Shown here: in pieces, positions 1 through 7,471 of the stretch
Layout of the letters: every line of letters starts with the position of its first letter
How positions within the stretch are numbered: the stretch's first letter is position 1
Source: Paenalicyclobacillus cellulosilyticus
GTDB lineage: Bacteria > Bacillota > Bacilli > Alicyclobacillales > Alicyclobacillaceae
Length of the DNA: 64,000 nt
Reading direction: 5' to 3'
Assembly (NCBI RefSeq): GCF_014647315.1
Contig: NZ_BMOY01000006.1
Span: 1 to 64,000 of the forward strand
Made by a program: the position numbers and the translations under genes
Notes under the pieces: model-generated
The model's input: only the letters and a program-made list of their open reading frames with translations
Told to the model about the DNA's origin: nothing
Database searches by the model: none

Positions 1-91
1 AGGACGCCGTGCCGTCCGCCCGCGGGACCGGCGCCTCCCGCGGCCCACGAGGTGCGAGGCTCGTCCGCGCCGGAGGACGGCACGGCGTCCT
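1..91. repeat. 17-bp perfect inverted repeat inside the first gene
   Basis: Positions 1-17 and 75-91 are perfect reverse complements (core GGACGGCACGGCGTCC), separated by 57 bases. The arms lie in the low-complexity Ala/Gly/Arg part of the minus-strand gene. They could form a hairpin or be a by-product of codon repetition. Confidence 0.6.
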
Positions 92-782
92 CCGCTGCGC
101 CGGACAGGCGGGATCGCAACCGCAGCGCCGTCTGCCACCGCGCTTTGGCCGCCTTCGCCGTCTGCGTGAGCCATCGCATCCCTGCTCCCGTGCGCACGCG
201 CCGCACCGCCCGCGGCCGCGCGGACGGAAGCAGGTACTGTTCCGCGATGTCGCCCAGCCGGAAGTGGTTGTGCCGCAAAAATTCCAGCACGTTTTGCAGG
301 CACGCCTCGTGGAACGGCTCCTCCACGTTCAGGGTGGCGCACTCTTCGCAGACCAAGGTGCGCAGCGTCTCCAGGAACGACGCACGGAAGTAAACGGTGC
401 GCGGAATGCGGTACAAGGGGCTCTCCCCGCGCGCGTCGACCAACTCCAGCTGTCCCTGTTCAGCCAGCCGCTCCGCCGCCCATTCTGCCGCGACGGGGTG
501 CAGCGGGAACGCCCATTCAGGCTCCGCGATCACGTCGGCCACCCGCACCTCGTGCCAGTGACGCTCCTTCAGCGCCCGGTGGAAGTACGCCAGAACGATG
601 CGCTGGCCCTCCTCCTCGGACTCCGGCCAGCCGTCGATGACAAAATCGTGCGGGTTGCGACCATGGGCGATGTCCTCCCGCACGCTCTCCACCGGCCGTT
701 CTGTCTGGTGTTGCAGATCGTACAGAGGAATGCTGTACAACTGCGCAATTTCGATGGCTTCATATCCCCGCAGTGTCTTCAT
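1..782 (-). CDS. Hypothetical protein, 3' end outside the window
   Basis: The frame opens at an ATG at 782 and stays open to the window edge, giving about 260 residues without a stop. A GAGAGGGG ribosome site lies just upstream of this ATG. The protein begins MKTLRGYEAIEIAQLY and is rich in acidic and aromatic residues for about 190 residues. It then changes to an Arg/Ala/Gly-rich, low-complexity segment. No signal peptide, membrane segment or catalytic motif is visible. I do not recognise the family. Long open frames on the opposite strand here look like GC-driven shadows, because this frame has the better start and a more ordinary amino-acid composition. It diverges from the FTR1 gene, so the AT-rich gap between them probably holds both promoters. 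Confidence 0.6.
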   Translation of the reverse strand, partial: MKTLRGYEAIEIAQLYSIPLYDLQHQTERPVESVREDIAHGRNPHDFVIDGWPESEEEGQRIVLAYFHRALKERHWHEVRVADVIAEPEWAFPLHPVAAEWAAERLAEQGQLELVDARGESPLYRIPRTVYFRASFLETLRTLVCEECATLNVEEPFHEACLQNVLEFLRHNHFRLGDIAEQYLLPSARPRAVRRVRTGAGMRWLTQTAKAAKARWQTALRLRSRLSGAAEDAVPSSGADEPRTSWAAGGAGPAGGRHGV

Positions 783-1165
783 CGGTTCCCCTCTCGCCTC
801 GACGGACGTTTGCCGTTCACCGCGATTATAGACGTGTTTCGACACGGGCGACAATCCCGTCTCGCGCGGCCTTCCCGCCGCCGCACCGGTGCCGCCGCGC
901 AAGGTCCCGGCGCGTCTTCTGGTGTGTTCTCCCGCAAGAAGCATTCGTGATTGTTTGGACAAAGAAATACTTCAATTCGTCGACACTAACTATTGAAATT
1001 CGCATGTACAAATGATAACCTCTGGATAAAGATGAGTAACGCAGTCAACTTTGTCCGGGCGAACCATGCAGGACGGACGAGCGGCTGCGTCGACATCGTC
1101 CCGGGAACGTGCCCGCCGGCCGCAAACCGGACGCGTTCCCGGACGCGAACAAGGAGGTTTGGTGC
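783..1165. other. Divergent intergenic region
   Basis: This 383-base gap separates the minus-strand unknown gene from the FTR1 gene. Positions about 940-1030 are clearly AT-richer than the surroundings and are the likely promoter zone for one or both genes. I see no convincing paired -35/-10 hexamers and no match to a Fur box long enough to call. The ribosome site AAGGAGG of the FTR1 gene is at 1151-1157. Confidence 0.5.
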
Positions 1166-2149
1166 GTGTCTGCATCCATCCGGAATCTGCTCCTCGGACT
1201 CGCCGCGAGCGTCGTGATCGCGGCGATGGTCTGGCAGGGTCTCGCCGCCCACGGCAACCCAGACCCGACGGCGAGCCACCTCACGCGCGCGGCAGCCATC
1301 CTCGACACCGGCATCCTCGTCTTTCGCGAGGGGCTGGAAGCCATCCTCGTCCTGGCGGCCATCACCGCCAGCCTGATGCGCACGCAGACGAGCTACTGGC
1401 GTCCTGTGGCCCAAGGTTCCGGCCTCGCCTTCTTGGCCACGCTCGCCACCTGGGTTGTGGTCGTGGCGCTCATTTCCGCCGTGCGCGCGCCGGAATACGA
1501 CGTGCAGGCGGCGACCGGGCTGCTCGCGGTCATCGTGCTGTTGGTCGTCATGAACTGGTTCTTCCATCGCGTGTATTGGACAGGGTGGATTGCCCACCAC
1601 AACCGGAAGAAACAGGACATCCTCGCGTTGGCGCAGGACGCGGGCGGACGTCTTACCCCCGCGGTGTACAGGGGACTCGTGCTGCTCGGATTCTCGGCAA
1701 TGTACCGGGAAGGGTTTGAAATTGTCCTCTTTCTCCAGTCCATCCGGTTGCAGGTCGGTTCGGGCGCCGTGCTGTGGGGCGCGCTGACAGGGATGGGGTT
1801 GACAGGTTTGGTGGCCATGCTCACGTTTGCCGCGCACCGGAAGCTGCCGTACAAGAAGATGCTGGTGCTCACCGGCATCATGCTCGGCGTGGTGCTCGTC
1901 GTCATGGTGGGCGAAACCGTGCAAGAGATGCAGCAGGCCGGCTGGTTGTCCACCACCCCCATCGGCGTCGACTTCCCGGGGTGGATCAACGTCTGGTTCG
2001 CCACCTTCCCCAACATCGAAGGCTTGACCGGACAGGCGTTCGCCGCATTGTTCGTCGTGGGATCGTACTTCGCGGCCGAATACCTCCGGGTGTGGAAACC
2101 GCGCCGCCAAGCCCTGGCGGCGAGCAATGCCAACGGGATACACGACTGA
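1166..2149 (+). CDS. FTR1 family iron permease
   Basis: This is an integral membrane protein of the FTR1/EfeU family, which moves ferric or ferrous iron across the cytoplasmic membrane. It carries two REGxE iron-binding motifs, REGLEAILVL near residue 54 and REGFEIVLFLQ near residue 190, each inside a hydrophobic segment; about seven membrane segments are visible. The GTG at 1166 is chosen as start because AAGGAGG lies 8 bases upstream. The ATG at 1109 lacks a ribosome site and adds a charged leader. The first hydrophobic segment could be a signal or anchor. EfeO/EfeB partners are not adjacent, so it may work alone or with remote partners. A HesB-like gene follows on the same strand. Confidence 0.9.
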   Translation: MSASIRNLLLGLAASVVIAAMVWQGLAAHGNPDPTASHLTRAAAILDTGILVFREGLEAILVLAAITASLMRTQTSYWRPVAQGSGLAFLATLATWVVVVALISAVRAPEYDVQAATGLLAVIVLLVVMNWFFHRVYWTGWIAHHNRKKQDILALAQDAGGRLTPAVYRGLVLLGFSAMYREGFEIVLFLQSIRLQVGSGAVLWGALTGMGLTGLVAMLTFAAHRKLPYKKMLVLTGIMLGVVLVVMVGETVQEMQQAGWLSTTPIGVDFPGWINVWFATFPNIEGLTGQAFAALFVVGSYFAAEYLRVWKPRRQALAASNANGIHD

Positions 2150-2159
2150 CACCCAGGGC

Positions 2160-2182
2160 AGGCGCGTCGTCACGGCGCGCCT
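2160..2182 (+). terminator. Possible hairpin after the FTR1 gene
   Basis: AGGCGCG at 2160-2166 pairs with CGCGCCT at 2176-2182 around a 9-base loop, just after the FTR1 stop. It is followed by TGCTTGTT rather than a clean T run, so it would be a weak terminator at best. Confidence 0.35.
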
Positions 2183-2315
2183 TGCTTGTTGCCAGGCGCA
2201 CGAGGACCTGACGCCGCATGGTCCGCAGCGACCGGTCGCTTTGTGCCATTGACGCCGCGCCGCCAGGGATGCAAGATGGACACAAGACGGGTGCCGCCAA
2301 AAGGAGGAACCCCGC

Positions 2316-2618
2316 ATGCACATCGACGTCTCGCCGCGCGCCGTGTCCTGGATGCGCGAAGAACTGAACGTCCGTCCCGGCGACTGGGTGCGCATCTACG
2401 TCCGTTACGGCGGAAGCCCCCAATTTCAACCCGGGTTTTCCCTCGGGCTGGCTGTCGAACCCCCCGCGGATGTCGGATCCTGCACGGAACAAGACGGTAT
2501 CCGGTTCTACATCCGGCACAGCGACCTGTGGTATTTCGACGGACACGATTTGACCATCGAATACAACGACAAGGAAGAAGGACCGGAGTTTGTCGTCGGC
2601 ACCCGCGCGGCCCACTGA
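2316..2618 (+). CDS. HesB/YneR-like protein
   Basis: This 100-residue protein starts MHIDVSPRAVSWM and contains RIYVRYGG and GFSLGLAVE, the pattern of the HesB/YneR branch of A-type iron-sulfur carrier-like proteins. The start is clear, with AAAAGGAGG 7 bases upstream. Canonical A-type carriers hold a cluster with three conserved cysteines (C...CGC). Here only one cysteine is present (VGSCTEQ), so cluster carriage by the usual mechanism is unlikely. Bacillus YneR-type proteins share this loss and have no established function. Its position between an iron permease and a nickel permease makes a metal-related role plausible, but that is inference. Confidence 0.75.
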   Translation: MHIDVSPRAVSWMREELNVRPGDWVRIYVRYGGSPQFQPGFSLGLAVEPPADVGSCTEQDGIRFYIRHSDLWYFDGHDLTIEYNDKEEGPEFVVGTRAAH

Positions 2619-2812
2619 ATGCGCGGGTGTGTTCGTGCCCCTCTCCTGCATCTGGTTTTCCCGACATACCGGCAGTCCCCCGCATCCTGCATCGCTTCCC
2701 GGCCGAGCAGGTCTCCCGTCTCAACCCTGCGCATAAATATGGTAGAATGGCGGGTGACCGCCCGTCCGCCATCACCCAACCACGAGGGATGAACCCACGG
2801 GAGGGAACACGC

Positions 2813-3808
2813 TTGACACGTCCGCCATCCGCTCCCTACTTCGCGGTGGTGCTCGGCCTGCACGTGATTGCGCTTGCCTGCCTGGTCGTCGGCGCCCACG
2901 GCCGGCCGGCACTGTGGGGTCTGGGCGCGCTCGCCTACGCGTTCGGATTGCGCCACGCGTTCGACGCGGACCACATCGCCGCCATCGACAACACGGTCCG
3001 CAAGCTGCTCGAAGAAGGAAAGAACCCGCGCGGCGTCGGTTTCTACTTCTCGCTCGGACACGCGACGGTCGTGTGCATCATGTCGGTCGCCACCGCCATC
3101 GCGGCGACCTGGGCGGAACGTGTGTTGCCGCGCTGGCACGTGTACGGCGGCCTGGTGGGGACGTTCGTCTCGGGTGGATTTCTCATCGCGATGGGTCTCA
3201 TGAACCTGGCCGTCTTCATCCGCATCTGGCGCCGTCCCCGCGCGGCACACGGCGGTGACGGCCACCACGTGCGCGGGGTGTTCGCCGTCCTGTTGCCGCG
3301 CCTGACGCGCCTCATCAACCGGGCATGGCACATCTACCCCGTCGGCTTCCTGTTCGGGCTGGGATTTGACACGGCGACCGAAGTCGCGCTGCTCGTGCTG
3401 TCGGCGCAGGTCGCCCATCAGGCTGCCTCCGTCCCTGCGGTCCTCAGCCTGCCGCTTTTGTTCACGGCAGGCATGAGCGCCATGGACACGCTGGACGGGG
3501 TGCTCATGACCAAGGCTTACGGTTGGGCGTTCGCAGTCCCGGAGCGCCGGCGCACGTACAACCTGTGCGTGACGGGGCTGGCGGTGGTCGCCGCGCTGGG
3601 CATCGGCATCACGGAATTCGCCCAATTGGCGGGCGACGAACTCGGCCTGCGGGGGGCGGTGTGGACCGCGCTCCAAAACGTCGATCTCGGTACCCTCGGC
3701 TACGTGATTGTGGCGCTGTTCTTGCTCTGTTGGCTGGTATCGCTTGGAGCTTGGAAATGGCTGCGCCGCGATCGGCCGGCGGGCTTGCAGGAGGCAAAAC
3801 GGGGATGA
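2813..3808 (+). CDS. NiCoT family nickel/cobalt permease (HoxN/NixA type)
   Basis: This is a high-affinity nickel or cobalt permease of the cytoplasmic membrane, about 331 residues with eight hydrophobic segments. The signature HX4DH is present as RHAFDADH (His48, Asp53, His54 from the chosen start), followed by AAIDNT. Later family motifs are LGHATVV and LFGLGFDTATE. The TTG at 2813 is preferred because GGGAGGG (2799-2805) sits 7 bases upstream. The ATG at 2789 has its purine stretch too close. A -10-like TAGAAT lies at 2743-2748, but its -35 is poor. The likely users of the metal are urease at 14-16 kb and the guanidine hydrolase-like enzyme. Nickel versus cobalt cannot be decided from sequence alone. 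Confidence 0.9.
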   Translation: MTRPPSAPYFAVVLGLHVIALACLVVGAHGRPALWGLGALAYAFGLRHAFDADHIAAIDNTVRKLLEEGKNPRGVGFYFSLGHATVVCIMSVATAIAATWAERVLPRWHVYGGLVGTFVSGGFLIAMGLMNLAVFIRIWRRPRAAHGGDGHHVRGVFAVLLPRLTRLINRAWHIYPVGFLFGLGFDTATEVALLVLSAQVAHQAASVPAVLSLPLLFTAGMSAMDTLDGVLMTKAYGWAFAVPERRRTYNLCVTGLAVVAALGIGITEFAQLAGDELGLRGAVWTALQNVDLGTLGYVIVALFLLCWLVSLGAWKWLRRDRPAGLQEAKRG

Positions 3809-3884
3809 TGCGAGGACCCGCCGCCCCGGTTCTGCATCCTGGCCCGTCCGGGATCGAAACATGCACACAACTCCTTAAAATTAG

Positions 3885-3914
3885 TTGTCCCATAGGGATA
3901 TCGTGATTTATACT
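3885..3914 (+). promoter_or_regulatory. Promoter of the peroxiredoxin gene, with inverted repeat
   Basis: TTGTCC (3885-3890), an 18-base spacer and TATACT (3909-3914) form a good sigma-A promoter about 60 bases before the peroxiredoxin start. CCCATAG (3889-3895) and CTATGGG (3913-3919) form an inverted repeat overlapping both hexamers, a plausible operator. It does not match the classical PerR box. Confidence 0.6.
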
Positions 3915-3974
3915 ATGGGTGTCATGCAGAGACGTCCGCTGTGACGTCCTGAAACTCAAGAGGAGGAATGGTCC

Positions 3975-4610
3975 ATGAGCTTGGCACGCCTGAACGAGCC
4001 GGCACCGGAATTTGAGGCCAATTCGACCCATGGCCGCATCAAACTGAGCGACTACCGCGGCAAGTGGGTGGTGTTGTTCTCGCACCCTGCCGATTTCACA
4101 CCGGTTTGCTCCACCGAGTTCGTGCAGTTCGCACGCCGCGCACCGGAATTTGAGCAGCGCAACGTGCAGCTGATTGGCCTGTCGGTCGACGGAGTGCAGG
4201 CGCACATCGCCTGGATGAAGGACATCGAAGACCTCGCGGGCGTGAAGGTCAACTTCCCGGTCATCGCCGACCTGGACATGAAGGTATCCAACCTGTACGG
4301 GATGATTCAGCCGGGCGCCAGCACCACCGCGACGGTGCGCACCGTGTTCTTCATCGACGACAAGGGCATCCTGCGGGCCATGATCTACTACCCGATGAAC
4401 GTGGGCCGCAACATCTCGGAGATCCTGCGCGTCATCGACGCGCTGCAGACGGCCGACAAGCACGGTGTGTCCACGCCGGCCGACTGGACGCCGGGCTCTG
4501 AGGTCGTGGTGCCGCCGCCGGCCAGCCTGGATGCGGTGGAGAGCAAAGAGGAAGCCGCAGCCAAAGGGTACACCTACCACAAGTGGTATCTGCGCACCAA
4601 GTCGGTCTGA
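3975..4610 (+). CDS. 1-Cys peroxiredoxin (Prx6/AhpC-TSA family)
   Basis: This is a cytosolic peroxidase that reduces hydrogen peroxide and organic hydroperoxides. The active-site motif PADFTPVC gives the peroxidatic cysteine at residue 45 with the conserved Pro and Thr. The 211-residue length and the long C-terminal domain (DWTPGSEVVVPP onward) match the Prx6-type subfamily. No second cysteine is present anywhere, so no intramolecular resolving cysteine exists and a 1-Cys mechanism with an external thiol is implied. AAGAGGAGG precedes the ATG. It has its own promoter (3885-3914) and terminator (4697-4728), so it is monocistronic. Confidence 0.93.
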   Translation: MSLARLNEPAPEFEANSTHGRIKLSDYRGKWVVLFSHPADFTPVCSTEFVQFARRAPEFEQRNVQLIGLSVDGVQAHIAWMKDIEDLAGVKVNFPVIADLDMKVSNLYGMIQPGASTTATVRTVFFIDDKGILRAMIYYPMNVGRNISEILRVIDALQTADKHGVSTPADWTPGSEVVVPPPASLDAVESKEEAAAKGYTYHKWYLRTKSV

Positions 4611-4696
4611 ACCGTACCGGCATACCGGCATGGTCCGGTCTGGTTTCGGGAAACAGCCGCTCGCCTCGCCGCATCACGTGCGGCGCGGCTTTCACC

Positions 4697-4728
4697 GCGC
4701 CCCCTTCTCCGTAAGGGGGCGCTTTTTT
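4697..4728 (+). terminator. Rho-independent terminator of the peroxiredoxin gene
   Basis: GCGCCCCCTT (4697-4706) pairs perfectly with AAGGGGGCGC (4713-4722) around a 6-base loop and is followed at once by TTTTTT. It is a textbook plus-strand terminator. The reverse direction lacks a T run, so it would not serve the convergent isomerase gene well. Confidence 0.9.
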
Positions 4729-4817
4729 CCACGCACGAAAGCCCGTTTCTTCCCGGCGGCAGAGTGACCCCAAGTGACCCAAGGCGTTTTCAGAACGGCA
4801 CACCGTCTCACGGTGTG

Positions 4818-5651
4818 TCAAAGGGACACGCCGATCCGCGCCGCCACCTGGCGCACGTACGCCGCCGCCTGCCGGTATTCCTCCGGCGAAGACAGGTGCT
4901 CCAACAACAACGGCGTGTCCGGATGCAACCGGTCGAGCTCCGTCAGGAACACCTCGTAATCGAGATGGCCTGTGCCGGGGATGGTCTCGGAGAGGTGCAC
5001 GGTGAGCTTGCCGCCGAGCGTGATGTCCTTCCCGTGGCAAGAGCGAATGAACGGTCCCAGCTTGCGGAAGCACTCGCGAATGAACTCCCCGTTGCGGTAG
5101 TACCGCCTGGGCGAAGTGATCATGTTCACCGGGTCCAAGTGCACCGCCAACGCCGGCCGGTCCACGGCGCGCAGGATGTCAAGGTATGTGTCCGGCGAAT
5201 CGGGCAGCGCCCAGGGCATCGTCTCCAGGGCGAAACAGGTCCGCACCGGCCGCACGGCGTCGATGATCTCGCGCACCGTGTCGACGATGAGCGCAAACGT
5301 GTCGTCCGAGAAGTTGTCGGGATGCGGCCCGTCCCATTGTTCCCCGCGCGATCCGGCGATGTTCACGCACACCCGGGCGCCAATCTCCTCCGCCAGCGCC
5401 AACTGCGCCTGGCAGTAAGCAATCGCCTGTTTGCGCACCTCGTCATCCGGGCTGATGGGATTGCTCCACGCCCCCACCTCCGCAATGAGGATGTCGGCAG
5501 CATTGGCCGCATCCCGGTACGCCCGCACCACATCCGGCGGCGCTTCATGGTTGAGGGGAAACACGGTCGCCCGGTACCCCTCCGCCTGCACCGCCCGCAC
5601 CCAGCCCTCCGGGTCCGGGTGCTGCACAAACACAGGTCCTCCCAGCCTCAT
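4818..5651 (-). CDS. Sugar phosphate isomerase/epimerase family TIM-barrel protein
   Basis: This 277-residue protein belongs to the xylose-isomerase-like / AP-endonuclease-2 TIM-barrel superfamily. Typical strand-end metal-ligand motifs appear in order: LIAEVGAWSN, FALETMPW (Glu), VHLDPVNM (Asp), SCHGKD (His) and LLLEHL (Glu). This set normally binds one divalent metal and catalyses aldose-ketose isomerisation or epimerisation. The substrate cannot be named. The ribosome site GGGGGAGG lies about 9 bases upstream of the ATG. It is 83 bases downstream of cimA on the same strand and could be co-transcribed, without an obvious pathway link. Confidence 0.8.
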   Translation of the reverse strand: MRLGGPVFVQHPDPEGWVRAVQAEGYRATVFPLNHEAPPDVVRAYRDAANAADILIAEVGAWSNPISPDDEVRKQAIAYCQAQLALAEEIGARVCVNIAGSRGEQWDGPHPDNFSDDTFALIVDTVREIIDAVRPVRTCFALETMPWALPDSPDTYLDILRAVDRPALAVHLDPVNMITSPRRYYRNGEFIRECFRKLGPFIRSCHGKDITLGGKLTVHLSETIPGTGHLDYEVFLTELDRLHPDTPLLLEHLSSPEEYRQAAAYVRQVAARIGVSL

Positions 5652-5734
5652 GCGTTGTCTTCCTCCCCCGCCATCACGCCTTCAACATCCTGTCGCGGTA
5701 CGCCATCACGTCCGCGCACCGCGCCGGCAACGCC

Positions 5735-7324
5735 TCACACCGCCGCAGGCTGTGCCTTGGCCACGCAGAGCAGGAAGTACTGAATGCTGTCGACCAAGGC
5801 CTCCCAGCTGGCTTCAATCACGTTTTCGGATACGCCGACCGTCCGCCAGACCTGGTGGCCGTCGGTCGACTCAATCAGCACGCGCACCTTGGCCGCCGTC
5901 CCTTCCTTTTCATCCAACACCCGCACCTTGTAGTCCGTCAGGTGCATCGTCTCGATGGCCGGATAGAACGGCTGGATGGCCTTGCGCAGGGCGTTGTCAA
6001 GGGCGTTGACCGGCCCGTTGCCCTCGGCCACCGTGTGCACCGTTTGGCCGCCCACCGCCAGCTTCACGATGGCCTCGGCGGTGATGTCGCTGCCCGAGTG
6101 CTGCGACGCCACGACGCGCATCGACAGCACCTCGAACGCTTCCTTGTAATCCCCGAACGCGCGCAACAAGAGCAGCTCCTGAGACGCCTCCGCCCCCTCA
6201 AACTGATAGCCCTCGTACTCCATGCGCTTGATCTCCTGCAGCAGCTCCCGCATCTCTTCCGTCTTGCCCGAGGTGTCGAGCCCCATCTCCTGCGCCCTGT
6301 GCAGGAGATTCGAGAGCCCCGAGAGCTCGGAGACGAGGACGCGCCGCGTGTTGCCAACCAATTCCGGCGGGATGTGTTCGTACGTCTCCGGATTGCGCGA
6401 AATGGCGCTGACGTGAATGCCGCCCTTGTGGGCGAATGCGCTGTGGCCCACGAACGGCTGGTAGCTGTGCGGCACGAGATTGGCAATCTCGCACACGTAG
6501 CGCGCCGTCTCCGTGAGCAGGCGCAGGTGGTCGGGCGTAGGCAGGCACGGCCGGCGCAGCTTGAGCTCCAGATTGGGAATGATGGATATGAGGTTCGCGT
6601 TGCCGCACCGCTCGCCAATGCCGTTGATGGTCCCGTGGACCATGGTCGCGCCTTCCTCCACCGCGGCCAGGGTGTTGGCCACCGCCAGGTCCCCATCGTT
6701 GTGGGTGTGGATGCCGATGGGCACCTTCACCCGGCTGCGCACCGCGCGGACCACCTCCGCCACCTGGCCGGGCAGGCTGCCGCCGTTGGTGTCGCACAAC
6801 GTGACCCAGTCCACGCCCGCCGCCTCCGCCGCCTGCAGCGTGGCGACGGCGTATTCCGGGTTGTGGCGGTACCCGTCGAAGAAGTGTTCCGCGTCAAAGA
6901 TGACCTCGCGGCCGTGACGCTTGAGGAAGGCGACCGTATCCGAGATCATGTCGAGGTTCTGCTCCAGGCTGACGCGCAGGGCTTCATGCACATGAAAGTC
7001 CCACGCCTTGCCGACAATCGTCACCACCGGCGCGCCGGAAGCGAGGAGCGCCCGCAAGCCTTCGTCATCCTCCGCGCGCACGGAAGGACGGCGGGTACTG
7101 CCGAACGCGGCCAGCTTCGCATGCCGCAGCACCAGCTCCGTACGGGCACGGCGGAAGAACTCCTGGTCCTTCGGATTCGCGGCCGGAAAGCCGCCCTCGA
7201 TGTAGGCGATGCCGAGATCGTCCAATTTTTTCGCTATCCGCAGCTTGTCGGTCACCGTGAGGCTGATGCCCTCTGCCTGCGTCCCGTCCCTGAGCGTGGT
7301 ATCCAGCAACCAAACGCGTTCCAT
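5735..7324 (-). CDS. cimA: (R)-citramalate synthase
   Basis: CimA condenses pyruvate with acetyl-CoA to (R)-citramalate, the first step of the threonine-independent route to isoleucine. The N-terminal HMGL-like barrel has LLDTTLRDGTQAEG with catalytic Arg and metal-binding Asp, and HTHNDGDLA supplies the metal-binding His pair. The C-terminal LeuA-type regulatory domain follows (about residues 400-520, SGSDITAEAIVKL onward). The subgroup pattern (GTQAEGISLTVTDK, VIFDAEHFFDGY) fits CimA rather than LeuA. The ATG at 7324 is preferred over 7351, because GCGAGGGG lies 7 bases upstream of it. It lies 147 bases after the ABC exporter genes on the same strand; no T-box or leader fits in that gap. 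Confidence 0.9.
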   Translation of the reverse strand: MERVWLLDTTLRDGTQAEGISLTVTDKLRIAKKLDDLGIAYIEGGFPAANPKDQEFFRRARTELVLRHAKLAAFGSTRRPSVRAEDDEGLRALLASGAPVVTIVGKAWDFHVHEALRVSLEQNLDMISDTVAFLKRHGREVIFDAEHFFDGYRHNPEYAVATLQAAEAAGVDWVTLCDTNGGSLPGQVAEVVRAVRSRVKVPIGIHTHNDGDLAVANTLAAVEEGATMVHGTINGIGERCGNANLISIIPNLELKLRRPCLPTPDHLRLLTETARYVCEIANLVPHSYQPFVGHSAFAHKGGIHVSAISRNPETYEHIPPELVGNTRRVLVSELSGLSNLLHRAQEMGLDTSGKTEEMRELLQEIKRMEYEGYQFEGAEASQELLLLRAFGDYKEAFEVLSMRVVASQHSGSDITAEAIVKLAVGGQTVHTVAEGNGPVNALDNALRKAIQPFYPAIETMHLTDYKVRVLDEKEGTAAKVRVLIESTDGHQVWRTVGVSENVIEASWEALVDSIQYFLLCVAKAQPAAV

Positions 7325-7471
7325 TCCGTATCCCCTCGCCTCAGCCGTCACACCGTGGCACGGGCCGTCCAGCCGAACGGCTCGGCGCGGCCGCGCTGCA
7401 TTCGAACTGCCTCGACAGCAGAATTACTTTCATGATACTCGAATTCCCGCCGGAGACAACGGTTGCTGCTG

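Noticed and set aside
9-950. A plus-strand open frame at the window start
   Set aside because: The minus-strand frame over the same region has a ribosome site and a more normal composition and stays open to the window edge.
940-1160. A Fur box upstream of the FTR1 gene
   Set aside because: AT-rich fragments such as AAATGATAACC are present, but no stretch matches the 19-base Fur consensus well enough.
7325-7471. A T-box or branched-chain amino-acid leader upstream of cimA
   Set aside because: The gap is only 147 bases, and neither a conserved T-box sequence nor a terminator/antiterminator pair is visible.
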